Shown here: in pieces, positions 1-10,689 of the stretch
Layout: every line of letters starts with the position of its first letter
Numbering within the stretch: the stretch's first letter is position 1
NCBI GenBank assembly: GCA_905147135.1
Contig: LR990060.1
Location: 7,456,001-7,520,000 of the forward strand
Direction of reading: 5' to 3'
From: Blastobasis lacticolella
Taxonomy: Eukaryota; Arthropoda; Insecta; Lepidoptera; Blastobasidae
Length of the DNA: 64,000 bases
Program-made: the position numbers and the translations under genes
Notes under the pieces: model-generated
What the model saw: only the letters and a program-made list of their open reading frames with translations
Told to the model about the DNA's origin: nothing
The model's database searches: none

Positions 1-63
1 GTAAATCCTCACGGAACCCTCTTCGAAAGCCGAAGCCAATCAGCGTGAGGACGGAGCGTGTCG

Positions 64-167
64 AAAGGTCGCGCCAAGAAGCCGAAAGCGCGCGTTTTAT
101 AGGTTATAATTACATCTGAGCGCCGCGAGCGCCGACACGGTTGCAGTCGGCGGCGGTTTTTTTCTCA
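64..167 (+). repeat. Direct repeat DR1, copy 1
   Basis: GC-rich block containing GGTCGCGCCAAGAAGCC, TTTTATAGGTTATAATTACA and GCGCCGACACGGTTGCAGT. It recurs in the same orientation at 377..479 with only a handful of substitutions. The copies are 313 bp apart. The intervening DNA is AT-rich and not repeated. I do not recognise the unit; it could be part of a mobile element or a local segmental duplication. Confidence 0.8.
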
Positions 168-376
168 CGATGTCGATTTTTTTTTTCAAACAGCTGACTT
201 TTGACTTTTTTTTAATATAGTACTTATATGCCTAAAATTAAATATAAAACCGGCCTAACTAAAAAAGGTTTAGACATTTTTTTTATTTGGCTATGTTAGC
301 TTTGGGGGTAGGACAGACTAGTACACCGTGACGGAAAACGGTTTGATGTCGTCCGAATTAATAAATTTAAATATAC

Positions 377-479
377 AAAGGTCGCGCCAAGAAGCCAAAA
401 GCGCGCGTTTTATAGGTTATAATTACATCTGAGTGCCGCTAGCGCCGACACGGTTGCAGTTGGTGGCGCTTTTTTCTCA
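377..479 (+). repeat. Direct repeat DR1, copy 2
   Basis: Second copy of the unit at 64..167, close to 90% identical by eye. Differences include CTAGCG for CGAGCG and TTGGTGGCG for TCGGCGGCG. It lies in what should be intronic sequence of the minus-strand Pox neuro gene. Confidence 0.8.
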
Positions 480-813
480 AGTTATCGACGTTTCATGTGC
501 TTTTTTAATTATTTTATTCAGAAGGAACAGTTCCACAGTAAAATTAAATGAAACGCATAAAAACAGTACAATCGGCTTCATAGAGCGTGGTCTGTTACGC
601 ACGCGTATGAGTAAATTCGTAGCCGTAACTATCTGATGTGCATTGATATTTACCTCCTCTGCAAAGTACATTATTAGCCTATTTTTTTTATATTTCTTTT
701 TCCTAATTTTTATTTCTATATTGGCGCGTCGCGTAAGACCGATCAGTGGCCCCGGTGTAGTGGCAGCATAATAAACAGAAGTTAAACATCGCGCGCCAAT
801 TCCGGTGAGTGAA
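480..813. other. Pox neuro intron, no feature seen
   Basis: Sequence downstream (in the minus-strand sense) of the Pox neuro exon. It is mostly AT-rich with short open frames that match nothing. The C-terminal half of the paired domain is not encoded here and must lie left of the window. Confidence 0.6.
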
Positions 814-877
814 TGGATTACTGGTGCAACCAGAAGAACAGAACTTACCTTAGTCTTACTCCCAATGCTGATGACTG
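814..877 (-). repeat. Partial duplicate of the Pox neuro exon end with a second splice donor
   Basis: Read on the minus strand, 849..863 repeats the last bases of the exon (GGGAGTAAGACTAAG) and is followed by GTAAGT, a strong donor. The true exon end at 901 reads GGGAGTAAGACCAAG followed by GTGAGT. The flanks also match (TGGATTAC on the plus strand at 814 and 880). The copy is 52 nt downstream of the real donor. Use of this donor would shift the frame and read into TAA after 14 extra codons, so it is more likely an intronic duplication than a coding alternative. Confidence 0.7.
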
Positions 878-900
878 GGTGGATTACAGACACAACTCAC

Positions 901-1121
901 CTTGGTCTTACTCCCGCCGATGGATCCGGGCCTGATCGACCCCGTCTCGTAGAACCTCGTCAAGATCTTGCTGACGCAACCGTGGGAGACCAGCAGTTGC
1001 CTGCTGATGTCGCAAGGCCTCACGCCCATGATGGCGAGCTCGACTATCCTCTTACGAACGACGTCCGGGAGCGGCCGACCGTTGACGAACACGCCTCCCA
1101 GCTGGTTGACGCCCGCCTGGC
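901..1121 (-). CDS. Poxn: Pox neuro, internal exon encoding the N-terminal paired domain
   Basis: This exon encodes 73 residues of a paired-box DNA-binding domain. They begin [19 protein letters not shown] and end [36 protein letters not shown] and the SKTK ending fit Pox neuro rather than Pox meso, Pax2/5/8 or paired/gooseberry. The residues span the PAI helix-turn-helix half of the domain, which contacts DNA. In Drosophila the protein specifies poly-innervated (chemosensory) bristles and brain neurons; that role is known from the family, not visible here. On the minus strand the exon is preceded by TTGTCCACAG and followed by GTGAGT. The incoming intron is phase 1 and the outgoing one phase 0. 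The first exon, probably coding only a few residues ending in TG, should lie at higher coordinates but was not found. The RED subdomain and C-terminus lie left of the window. No stop or frameshift is seen. Confidence 0.95.
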
Positions 1122-2159
1122 CTGTGGACAAGACGGAGTTCTTTGAATTTATATTACACTTAGGTACTCTTGGTGAAATGCGAGTAGTGACCACCGAGCG
1201 GATATGTTGGCCTGGTACTTTTATCCAAGTATTGGTACACAAGTGGGTGAGGAATTGTACATAAGCAAATGCTATCATCATTATAATAGTCCACAGCTGG
1301 ACCTGACCTTCTTATTTACAACGCAGAGAGTTTTGCAATAATATTCACGCTTGTACGGGGGCTTGGAGGTCGCAATGTCACGATATAACTATGTGTTATA
1401 AATAAAAATCAATGTGTGTACGTTTGTCATCTATGGACTCTGAAACGGCTGGAACGATTTTGATCAAACTTTGGTGAATTGTTCTCTTTTCTCTCTAAAA
1501 TTGGTTTAGGAGTAGAATAGGGTCGGGAGGTAGGGTAGAAGTAGAGCACGGACAGGCAGCTAATGTGTAATTAAATATAGTTATCTCGCCGCAATGTCTG
1601 AACTTTGAGGTCTAAACGCAATAAACTCTGAAACTAGACACTGAACTGACTTCGAAAATTCTTTTCAGTGAGAGAAAGCTACATTCTTCCTGGGTGTCAT
1701 AGTATACTTTATGTCCCGGTAAAGTAACCAGGAGTTAAAATGTTAACAGAGTCCTGAACTAACCGTGGATAACCGCAAGGGCCGCTCATCATTTGCCTGT
1801 CCTTATTCCATTCATTAGGATAATGAATAGAATTGGAATCGAATGGAATGAACGTGGAATAGCGGGGGCCGCTAATTGGAAATAAAACAGTCAACACAAA
1901 ATGATACTTCCTTTTTCTGGTCCAACTTTAGAAAGATCGCTTCGATACCCGAAAAGCGAAGGGGGTGGTGCATACACCAACGAGTAGATGAACGTAGTAC
2001 ATAAATATTTATTTACTTTCTCCACATTTACAATAATAGTTACATTGGCATTTATATAGGTACGTAATGTGTATGTGGAGACTGGAGCCTGTACTAGATT
2101 ACTAGTTATCTGTGGTACAGGTCTCCAGTCCAATGTTCATGGACTGTTTTGTTTTCTTC
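1122..2159. other. Pox neuro intron or upstream DNA, no gene seen
   Basis: AT-rich. Around 1420..1480 the text resembles the degenerate interior of Helitron-like repeats found elsewhere in the window (CTCTGAAACGGCTGGAACGA). A G-rich stretch lies at 1500..1560. No exon of Pox neuro could be identified. Confidence 0.5.
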
Positions 2160-2465
2160 TTTTTTTTATACCAGTAAGGTGGCAAACAAGCTTACGGCCT
2201 GCCTGATGGTAAGCAGTCACTGCAGCCTATAGACGTTTGACCAGGGGCATCACCCACGCGTTGCCGACTCCGTAAAAACCTTTTGACCCCTTTCTTGAAG
2301 AACTGTGGAAATATCTTTGGGTTAGTACCAATTCTACTCTTCCGACCACCCACTATCTTCCGACCTCGTCCGGAAGGGGCCGACCGTTGCCGAACACGCC
2401 CCCTCAGTACGTAGACGCCCTGTTGGCCGGGCAAGGCGCAGGTGAAAGGCAAGGCGACCTCCAAG
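2160..2465 (-). mobile_element. LINE 3' end (jockey/CR1-like), type C
   Basis: Starts on the plus strand with a poly-T run, the complement of the retrotransposon poly-A tail. It continues as TATACCAGTAAGGTGGCAAA, then GGCCTGCCTGATGGTAAG, then the CACCCACGCGTTGCCGACTC block. The same order recurs at 32523..32673 and 58808..58985. It probably represents the last codons and 3' UTR of a 5'-truncated non-LTR retrotransposon. Confidence 0.7.
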
Positions 2466-3387
2466 CAGCTATGGAACCCTGGTACTTTTTCGGTATAAAC
2501 TTATTGTATGGTGTATTTATGCATTGGAAATAGATAAATACCGTTATACTCATTTGAAAAGAAGGACAAAACGTCAGTGTCATAATATCACAGAGCAAAA
2601 AAAATGCTAATGAAGGTAGCTGACTTTCCAATCTTTTTGCATACTATCGATTGATGTTTGTTGTGGTACCTACTTATATTTTTAATCTTGTTAGTCTAAA
2701 CTAAACTATTATAAACGAAATCGTGGTTGTCACGATGTACACTTAACATATTTCGAGGTCATTTTTAAGTGCATTTATTCTAATTTATATGTTTCTCATT
2801 TATATGACTACTCTGTATCCGGAAATAAAAACAGAGTAGTCATAAAAACCTAAAACTATCATTCATATATAACAAACAATATCAAAGTAATAGATGCCTA
2901 CAACAATTCGTATGAAAATAAAACAGTAGGTCATACTTGTATCCTTCCTTAAAGTGGACCCCGTAACCGAACCTAACCGTTCACTCATTATAAAGACGCT
3001 ACACTTTCCGTCTCATTAAAGACAAAGATTAACAGCAAAAGAAACGTCACACACTGAGTTATTTCGCATTAACGGTCACCATACACCTGCCTCATTTCGG
3101 GCTAATATTTATTTGATTGCCAAATTCCCATAATATCTGCCTACCTGCACCGCCTTTGAAGACAATTATCACAGAGAAGGGACGTATTTTTTTCTTTAAT
3201 ATTTTTTTTGTGCGTAGATTCGAAAGATACAGGAGCGCTGTCAACAAAGTACAAGAATTTATTGGTTACGTCTCTAATTAGGGCAGCAATGGTTCATGAT
3301 AGTGATCAAATCAACATGCTGATGGGGATAAGACAACATTGTTGGCGGCTACTAAAGAAATGAAATGTAGAGTGAACAATATTTAGG
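2466..3387. other. No gene seen
   Basis: AT-rich single-copy-looking DNA. Between 2940 and 3180 the composition is more even and no repeat family is visible. That makes it the most plausible place in this stretch for conserved regulatory DNA near Pox neuro, though nothing in it proves this. Confidence 0.4.
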
Positions 3388-3475
3388 GGTTTTTTTTTAC
3401 AAAAGAGGGCGGCAAACGAGCATGCGGGCCACCTAAAGGTAAGTGATCACCGCTGCCTACCTATATCTGCAACAC
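3388..3475 (-). mobile_element. LINE 3' end fragment, type C
   Basis: Poly-T followed by GGGCGGCAAACGAGC, GCGGGCCACCT and GTGATCACCGCTGCC. These match the terminal region of the type C LINE tails, diverged and truncated. Confidence 0.6.
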
Positions 3476-3733
3476 CTAAATAGTTGTCGCGAATGTGTTG
3501 CGGTATTTTAGATTATGTTCCCTTACCTACCTAGGCGGTAGGTTCTATTTTTTGTAGGTTCGAAATACTCAAGACGAGATTTGTCCTTATTTATAACGTC
3601 TGCGTAGTACGAATGCAAAATGAATTAGAATTGGGTTCTACCAACGCTTCCAAACTAACAAAGTAAGATACAGCAACAAACTAAAATCCATATCTTATCA
3701 GCTGCTCAAATCTTAAAATAAATAATCATAATC

Positions 3734-4055
3734 ATGTTGGCGTTAATGTCCCATTTGTACTCTAGGGCGCGAGGGCCCGGGGTCCGACTTGGCCATGATC
3801 CAAGATTTGGCAGATATCATAATTACAGTGGAGCGACTGCCATCTGACCTCCGTGATCCTGTAAAGAGGGGAACCTGACCAGATTGGATTTAATTGGATT
3901 GGATCCATTCAGTTGCCTGAATGTGCAGATTTCATCACGATGTTTTCCTTCACCGTAAGAGCATCGGTTAGTGTTCAACTAATGATAACTCAGAAAAGAG
4001 TCATTAGTACATGGCAGCAGTGGGATTCGAAATCCAAGTCGCGACCAAAAGCTAG
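3734..4055 (-). mobile_element. SINE-A copy (tRNA-derived)
   Basis: Reads on the plus strand as the reverse complement of a consensus I call SINE-A. That consensus has a tRNA-like head (GTGGCCGAGTGGTTAAGG, then GGTTCGAATCCC), a middle block (GACTGAATGTGTAACCATGA; CGGAGGTCAGATGGCAGTCG) and a tail (ACAACCGGGACATTAACGCC) ending in GAT repeats. This copy has tail and body but a decayed head. Confidence 0.85.
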
Positions 4056-5455
4056 TGGTAAATAAAAACTAAAATAATTATATGTGAGCAGACAATGCAT
4101 AAAAAATATAGTTAGTTCAAGTCTATATCTGTTCTAACTTACAGATTAGGTATATGCCTATAAAGGCATAAAAATATACAACAAAAAACAATGGTGCCTA
4201 TTTCCTAAACAATGGAGAGCCAAGCTTGCCTGTCTCCGATGTGTCTGTCTGAGTCGATAGTGTTGCTGTTCTAGTCGGCTATACGATAGGTTAAAAGGTC
4301 GAAAGAGCCACTTTAACTGCCTTCAAAATCGTTTCAAATATACGATCGCACAGCCACTGAAAAATAAACCTCGAGCCTTTCCAGTAATTAAATCAGCGAA
4401 CGAAACGATCGAGTCGCAAACAATTATCACTGGAATCGATTTGTCCCGAGTCGTATTCGCATAGGAGACAATTCGTTTAAATCCTATTCTAGGTCGGAAT
4501 TAAAGAAATCCAGTTAAAAGGCTACCGGTTAACGCGGCCATAAATGAAGCAGCGGCTCGATTTATTACCTTAATGTCATAAAATTAGCGTTCTAATTTGT
4601 TCAGTGGAGACATAAAGGGCTTCATTGCCCCCGCCCTCCACGATTTCTAGGTACTCGTAAAGCATGGTTGAGTCTGGGTTCCTATCTCTCGGATAGTGTA
4701 GGGCTTTGTGTGAATCTAAATCTAAAGTGGAAAAACGATTGTGAATGTCTTCTGCAATAAACATGCTTCCTAACAGCCTATAGAACAATCAATCATGGAA
4801 GAGCCCTGCTCCAAATTGTTCAAAACAATGCAAACAATAAACTGATACTCAAACTCAGCATTTTTTTTTTCATTAGGGCATTAGATACCTCTTTTAATCA
4901 TCAAAAATAAGGGGGGTAGAAAAGTAGTTGTACGTAGGAAAACGTTAATAACGATAAAGTTACGAAGGTCTTTATTTTCCAAGTGTCAAGAAGTGCTTCT
5001 ACGTTCGCCTTCTTTTCTTTATTTGTAATCAAGATTACTTTAACTATGAAGACCTTACCATATGAAAAGGAAAAACTAATGTCGTTATTTCTAAAATCAG
5101 TCCTACGAACCTTTCCTTTCTCAATCATTTATTCCCGGTCGTACCCATTAGGTACGACTACAATATTGGCATAAGTGAGAGTAAAACAGAATTAGAAATT
5201 CCTTCACTAAACGTAGAGTAGGTACTAGAAGGCTCTTGGGAAACGAATGACTTTCAAAATTAATATTCTTGTCATACATAAAATGTTTACTATCTACATA
5301 TATCTTGTTCGATTTACGCTGAAACGACATGCTAATACAGTCAGCAGAGCCACTGTCAGTCCTCGCTAAATAGGAGTTACGGTGAGCTTCCCAAATTTTC
5401 CAAATAGAATAAAGGGTTTACCGTTTATACTTTTACCAAAGATTTTCGTACAGCA
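4056..5455. other. No gene seen
   Basis: Unique-looking, AT-rich DNA. A 70-codon open frame on the minus strand (4576..4788, with a CGATTTCTAGG-type low-GC context) has no recognisable motif and no splice-site support. Confidence 0.4.
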
Positions 5456-5590
5456 GTTTTTTTTTTTTTTTTATGTTATACGGCAGACAAACAGGCAAGC
5501 GGGCCACCTGATGGAAAGTGGTCACCGCCGCCTATGGACATCAGCAACACCAGGGGAGTCACTGATGCGTTGCCCGTCTCTGAAGTGACC
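5456..5590 (-). mobile_element. LINE 3' end, type C
   Basis: Poly-T, TTATGTTATACGGCAGACAA, GCGGGCCACCTGATGG, GTGGTCACCGCCGCC, and ATCAGCAACACCAGGGGAGT. Reversed, this is the CATCAGGTGGCCCGC...CTGCCGTATAACATAAA tail also found at the end of the retrotransposon ORF at 31845..32127. Confidence 0.75.
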
Positions 5591-5876
5591 CCATATATGA
5601 GATAATGTAGTAGTAATTATTGTTAAGTATTTTTAACACTCTTATGTGTGTGGAGTAGAGACTGATGTCCAAGCTGTTGATGGATTATTAAGGAGTAAGT
5701 GATTTGCCCCTTTGACGTCATTGAACAGTCTTATGCATTTATAAATAAAAGGCAGTAGGTAAATAATGCACATCACCTTTTTCGCATTTCATAACATACA
5801 CACAGTCTTTGCTTGCGTCTTGCTGCATTTGACTAAACTCCTGAATATTTTGTGTTACTTATTATTTAATTATTAG

Positions 5877-6082
5877 GCGCACAAGCCGCTTTCGGTCAAC
5901 TATTGTAAAGCGTACAGCTAAGCAATGGAACACGTTGCTGCGAGTGTGTTCCCTGATCATTATAATCTGGATGCCTTCAAGGCTAGAGTGAATAGGCTGT
6001 TTCCAGACAGGCATGCTCCATCATCACTTCATCATCGTCACTTACCACCAGGTCAGATGGCGGTCAAATACCTAGACTAATA
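5877..6082 (+). mobile_element. LINE ORF C-terminus and 3' UTR, type D
   Basis: Encodes the remnant AKQWNTL followed, after a one-base deletion, by ASVFPDHYNLDAFKARVNRL. It then ends in ACCACCAGGTCAGATGGCGG and a run of A. Related copies lie at 15019..15466 and 55855..56545. This is the C-terminal end of a jockey/CR1-like reverse transcriptase ORF, 5' truncated and frameshifted. Confidence 0.75.
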
Positions 6083-6563
6083 TTTAAAAAATATATCGGT
6101 GGGATAAATAACGACAAACCGTGTCGCGAAATTTTGATTTGCCTTTTCACGTAAATGAAAAAACTTTTTTAATCCCATACGAACTAAATCCCGTATGCCA
6201 AGCCACAGACAGGTATGAACAAAAGTGGGAACAGTACCGCATATAAATCACTCTTGGCAATTTCACGGCCATTGTACGTCTGCTTCCACGCATTCAATGG
6301 AAGACGCTGTCAGAAGTGGAAGCAAATTACCCTGCAGTCCGTAATTCCGAACTTGGTTTTATTGTAACACCTCGTAGAGGGAAGGCAGGATGTGTGTTTC
6401 AAAAATATCACTTGAACAACATACCCACATAAGTAGAAAGACAAGAAAAGGAATTTCTTGAATAAAATCTCTGTAGCTGTGAATTTTAAGTTGATGGATA
6501 TGTATTTTTATACAATATATAAACTCGAGTCATAAAATATTTTTCTGTATCTATGTATAACAC
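6083..6563. other. No gene seen
   Basis: AT-rich with no repeat family recognised. It includes scattered short open frames only. Confidence 0.4.
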
Positions 6564-6711
6564 GAAGTCTCTTCGTCTATGTACGCTTAGATCTTTTAAA
6601 CAACTCAACAGAGTTTGATGCAATTGTCAATAATAGATTGAGTGATTCAGGAGGAAGGTTTATAAGCAAGAAAACAACGAACAAATTAGGTGTACGCGAA
6701 CGAAGTCTTGA
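6564..6711 (+). mobile_element. Helitron-like repeat, degraded
   Basis: Shares GTACGCTTAGATCTTTTAAA, GTGATTCAGGAGGAAGGTTT and GTGTACGCGAACGAAGTC with the better copy at 9433..9622. It breaks off before the terminal CTAG. Confidence 0.65.
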
Positions 6712-7186
6712 AATTAAAATGATGGAAATCTTAAACGCAAAGGACAATTTTGAACCTTTGACAAAACCACGCACGAATAACACAATTGAACAGTATTTTT
6801 ACCAACATGAATTCTGCAACGCTCAATTCCAACAGGTATAAATTAAGGAGCGACCTTACCCAAGTCGTTCCTTCGGAACGCGGCGAGCATTTTATTTGGA
6901 AGCGTAAAGTATTCTGATTCGTAATGCTTCTGATTGCTGGGGCAAAGAAAAAAGACAGCGACCATTTTACGCTACCCGTTCTTCCAGACACGATCTCATT
7001 TAGTAGCCGGATCATAAAGTGAGGTGGCTTACTACGGTAACGAGTTTCGCGAGTCCCGAAACGAAGGTTACTCTCTAAGCCTGCGACCGAAATTAAGGAT
7101 CGAAGGAGTTGACAAAAATTCAAATAATGAATAAACTTCTATGAGTTTGCTTTTTAATTAAATAAATAAATAAGTATAAATATGCT

Positions 7187-7384
7187 TGGACAAATTCACA
7201 CAGCGCCATCTAGATCCAAAGTAAGCAAAGCTTATGTTATGGGTGTTAGATGAGTGATAAATTACACATACACTTTTTTTTGTACACCTTAATTAAAATT
7301 CATCATTTCAATTTCTGCTTGGCTGGGAATCAAACCCGGGATCTTTGCGTGGGTAATGTTAACCGAATAAACCACTCAGGTCGT
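7187..7384 (-). mobile_element. SINE-B copy (tRNA-Gly-derived)
   Basis: SINE-B is a second family. Its head is GACCTGAGTGGTTCAGTGG, then CTGCCACGCAAGAGGTC and CGGGTTCGATTCCCGG, close to tRNA-Gly(GCC). Its body is AATTTTAATTTCTGTTACGG, and its 3' end is CAAGCTTTGCTTACTTTGG then GCTAGATGGCGCTGTGTGAA. This copy is full-length in reverse orientation and diverged. Confidence 0.85.
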
Positions 7385-7904
7385 GCTTAAAATTGGATGC
7401 CGTATTCCATTAGAACAAATTCGCTTGCCATTTTGCTATTTGAGACTCCTAGGGATCCCCATTCTATCACCGATATATAGCTCTACTATTCGATCAAGTT
7501 CAGATAAAAGGTAATATTTATTTATTTATTGCATCATCCTTACGAGCATTCGGTCCTTCACAAGTTAGAATACGTTCTGTACTATGAAAGTATCGCATTT
7601 TCGGTGAACGCTAGTAGTCAAGCGTACAAAACACCGCTATCGTCCAAAAACACTCGGAGCGAATCCTCTCACATTTTATGATTGAAGCTTTCGAGAACGG
7701 CCCTTAAAGGTTCAGACGCGAAACTCTCAGATGAGTGTATCGCTAATATGCCCCCGGTTTTACAATCGACCGGTAGTAAAACTGGAAAAAAGTGATGTTT
7801 CCGACCGTTTCTGGTGCTCCTTTTGCTGTTTTTAGTTCGTGTCGATGTGTATCGGCAGTATATTGTGGATGTTACTGCGTTTTTACGGCTTGTGACTGAT
7901 TTTA
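7385..7904. other. No gene seen
   Basis: Mixed-composition DNA without recognised repeats. The segment 7560..7800 is unique-looking. Confidence 0.4.
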
Positions 7905-7985
7905 CAGCGGCGCGGCGCTGAGCGGCGCGGGCGGCTTTGTGGTAAGGACGTGCGCACGCGCAGGGGGACGGACGGCCGCTGTATG
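7905..7985. promoter_or_regulatory. Short CpG-rich block with NRF1-type site
   Basis: A sharp GC/CpG island in AT-rich surroundings, with GGCGCGG repeats at its left end. GCGCACGCGC at 7952..7961 is an exact match to the NRF1 (erect wing) consensus GCGCANGCGC. It is preceded by TGATTTTACAG, a good splice acceptor sequence. It could be a promoter, a non-coding exon or a decayed GC-rich element. No coding sequence follows that I can support. Confidence 0.3.
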
Positions 7986-9432
7986 AGTATCTGGCGGGTT
8001 GGGAAGCAATACAATCACTTTCGTCCGTGCTTCACTGTAGGGCGCACTGAAACCCAGCGCCATAGCTTTGCACGTTTTCCCATGGCACGGTTAGCGATAC
8101 ATTATGGTTATAATGTCAGTGTTTCCTTTTTTAATGTTTGATTTTACCTATCGTGTCATGAGTTTATGTGTAATAAACGTTTCATTTATTTCATTATTTA
8201 TTTATATTAGGCTTCAGAACCAAGACTCTGTGCATGCCTACTCCAGTTGAGACTGAGATAGCGAGCGAGTGTATATGAGCCTCAGAAAAAAAACCTACAC
8301 TGACATGAGCGAGTTCGTATTCGAGCGGTACAGTTGCAAAGAGTGAAATGATGCGCGCACATAAAATGTTGATATTGTATAGCTGTGGTTTATATCAACG
8401 GATCATCGGTAAAAGTGCTAAAGACACATGCACTTGAAAGACGCAACCGCATTGGAACCTAAATATTACTCGAATACGAATAGATCTCGATCTACTTTTG
8501 CTATTCCGAACACTTATTATATTTCTACTACAAACTACCATGCCAGACCAGCAAAAGTATGAAATGAAAGCCTAGAACTTGGAAGAAAGAGGAACACAGA
8601 GATATTCACCGATGAGAAAAATTGTAACCTCATTTTTATTTGTATCTCTTATTTTTATCGATGTGCTTAACAAACAGTTCTCCTGGTTGTTAGTGATGAT
8701 AATTAAATTGTATTGGGTTCTTACCTATGAAATTGGCTCAATATATAACATATCAAAATTAATAATTGATATCGAAAATAGAGTATGTTCAGATGTCAAT
8801 AAGTCCCAATTTTTAATATATATCTAAGATTTTATAAGGGTTTAAAACACCCCATTTCAGTTGAAGTCAATGTTGCCTCCTTAACCAGGTATAATTTTAT
8901 GTACAGGGTAGCTATCACAATAAAATGGTATGCACCAGTTAGCTTAATGTTGTCTGATTATACATATATACACAGTTTCATTTAATCGTATTTGAAAAGT
9001 TTGCTTGCATGTGAATTACAGTTTCCATCGTTTTCGCCATTCGAACTATAAATTTAATAAGTAAGGACCTAATATATCGTTGCAAGTTGTAATGCTCTGG
9101 TATGCATGCGCCCTAGGTCCCACTCATGACCATCAGTAATTACTTAGGACGACCTCTCAACTATTTTGTTCTGGACCTATGTTGTATCTAGCTTACTTAA
9201 CCTATGGGTTAAGCTTAGGTTCGATATTATCGTATTACTTGGGTTGGTTATAGGCTGATATTAAGTTACAATGTTGGATCCGTTTAACTTTAAACATTAT
9301 GAAAGATTTACGGGACAAGTATGTTTCTATTTATAAAAGGCAAGTATGAAAATACCGCAGTATTTAAGTCTGAATCACTAATATTTCACTGTGAAAACAA
9401 TTTAGGTATTTATGTGTCTTCCATACATAGTG
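7986..9432. other. No gene seen
   Basis: An AATAAA-containing, T-rich stretch near 8170..8215 would suit a transcript end after the CpG block, but no exon is demonstrable. From 8560 to 9430 the DNA is AT-rich and unremarkable. Confidence 0.35.
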
Positions 9433-9622
9433 TAAAACAAAGTCGCTTCCCGCCGTCTGTTCCTATGTATCTATGTACGCGTAGATCTTTTAAACTACGC
9501 AACGGATTTTAATGCGGTTTTCAACAATAGAGGAATTCAAAAGAAAGATTTATAAGCAAGAAAAAAAGGGTAGATAGGGGTAATGTAGGTGTACGCGAAC
9601 GAAGTCGCGCCGGGTCCACTAG
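9433..9622 (+). mobile_element. Helitron-like non-autonomous element, 3' portion
   Basis: Best copy of this family. It begins AAACAAAGTCGCTTCCCGCC, then CGTAGATCTTTTAAACTACG, GGATTTTAATGCGGTTTTC, a degenerate AT-rich stretch and GTACGCGAACGAAGTCGC, and ends GGGTCCACTAG with T following. CTAG before T is what Helitrons of the CTRR class leave at an A^T insertion site. Other copies ending the same way are at 40231..40420, 50910..51115 and 57407..57528 (plus), and 42549..42757 (minus). Confidence 0.7.
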
Positions 9623-10228
9623 TTTACAAACAGCCGTCGATTTCGGATAATATTGTTCCGTTTCCAGACATATTTCGAAAGAAAACTCCATAACATACTA
9701 TTCTCCTTGCTTCTATTCTTTAATCTTGAAGCTTTCTATACTCTGTTTTAAAGTCCGTTCACAAAAAAAAGTACGATAAATAACAGCAAAAATATTTTGT
9801 ATACAAAATGTCACCATATTTCGATTATATTTATGAATTTTTAGACAATTTATTTGATATTTTGTGCTATTTTGTTTAATAGTTGTATAATAAGCATTCT
9901 TTTGATGTTGATCTTCATACACATACAACAACCTCTAAAAAGAACAACATTGGGTAAGTTCCTTAAACATGCATCGCAAAACTGTACTACATCCTGACAA
10001 TCTACGAACTACATTATCATCATTAGAAAGAACTTCGGATTCTCATTTATACGGATCCTCATTTTTAATGTAAGAGCCAAGTAAAACCACTTGCCTCCAC
10101 ATATTGGCTAACAGATCAAGATGGCAGGAAATCGTGAAAGGAGTGACATCCACCTACAAAACATAGCGACCACGACTGCTCTGTTAAGAGCGTATTGACC
10201 AAGAAGACGAAGAGCACATCTGTAGCAA
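9623..10228. other. No gene seen
   Basis: AT-rich. It contains short open frames only and no recognised repeat. Confidence 0.4.
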
Positions 10229-10325
10229 TCATCATCATCATCATATCAGCCAGAAGACTCCCACTGCTGGGTATAGGCCTCCCCCAGAGATCTGCACAAA
10301 AGCCGGTCCTGTGCTTCAGCAATCT
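10229..10325 (-). mobile_element. RTE-like LINE, ORF end and (GAT)n tail
   Basis: On the minus strand it encodes LCRSLGEAYTQQWESSG then stop, followed by a GATGATGATGAT tail. This is the standard C-terminus of RTE-type retrotransposon ORFs. Sister fragments lie at 21970..22068, 57052..57112 and 59726..59989. Confidence 0.8.
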
Positions 10326-10429
10326 GTAGCAATAATATTCTGGGCTGTGTCACAGAGGAACGAATTGGAATTATTATTACAGATGAACTGTGTATCTCCT
10401 AGTATGTCACAGTAAACTCCGAATTGCCC

Positions 10430-10575
10430 TTTGATCCACTGCTGGACGCGGTTGGTGGATCTTATGGGGCAGTAGTATCTTAGGATCCACTTAAGCTAGT
10501 GATGGATTATAGTACACTATAGAGTACTATTCGATCCACTGATGGTGCCTAGCAGTGGATCCTAGTGGATTAAGA
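10430..10575. repeat. Cluster of GGATCC/GTGGATC motifs
   Basis: GATCCACT, GTGGATC and GGATCC recur at least seven times in about 140 bp in both orientations. No regular period is visible. It looks like a decayed local duplication rather than a satellite. Confidence 0.4.
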
Positions 10576-10689
10576 GAGGCTTTTTAAGTCAAGACTGAAT
10601 AGCCACTACTACACCATCATCCTCATCGTCACATGACCATTTATGATATTTCGGACAAAATGCTTGGTTATACCTCGCCAGTTCCTACA

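Noticed and set aside
856..1281. 141-codon minus-strand frame over the paired domain read as one exon
   Set aside because: Only 901..1121 belongs to the exon. The frame reads through a good acceptor (CCACAG) and donor (GTGAGT) into non-homologous residues on both sides.
4576..4788. 70-codon minus-strand frame
   Set aside because: No motif, no splice or promoter support; length is within chance for this composition.
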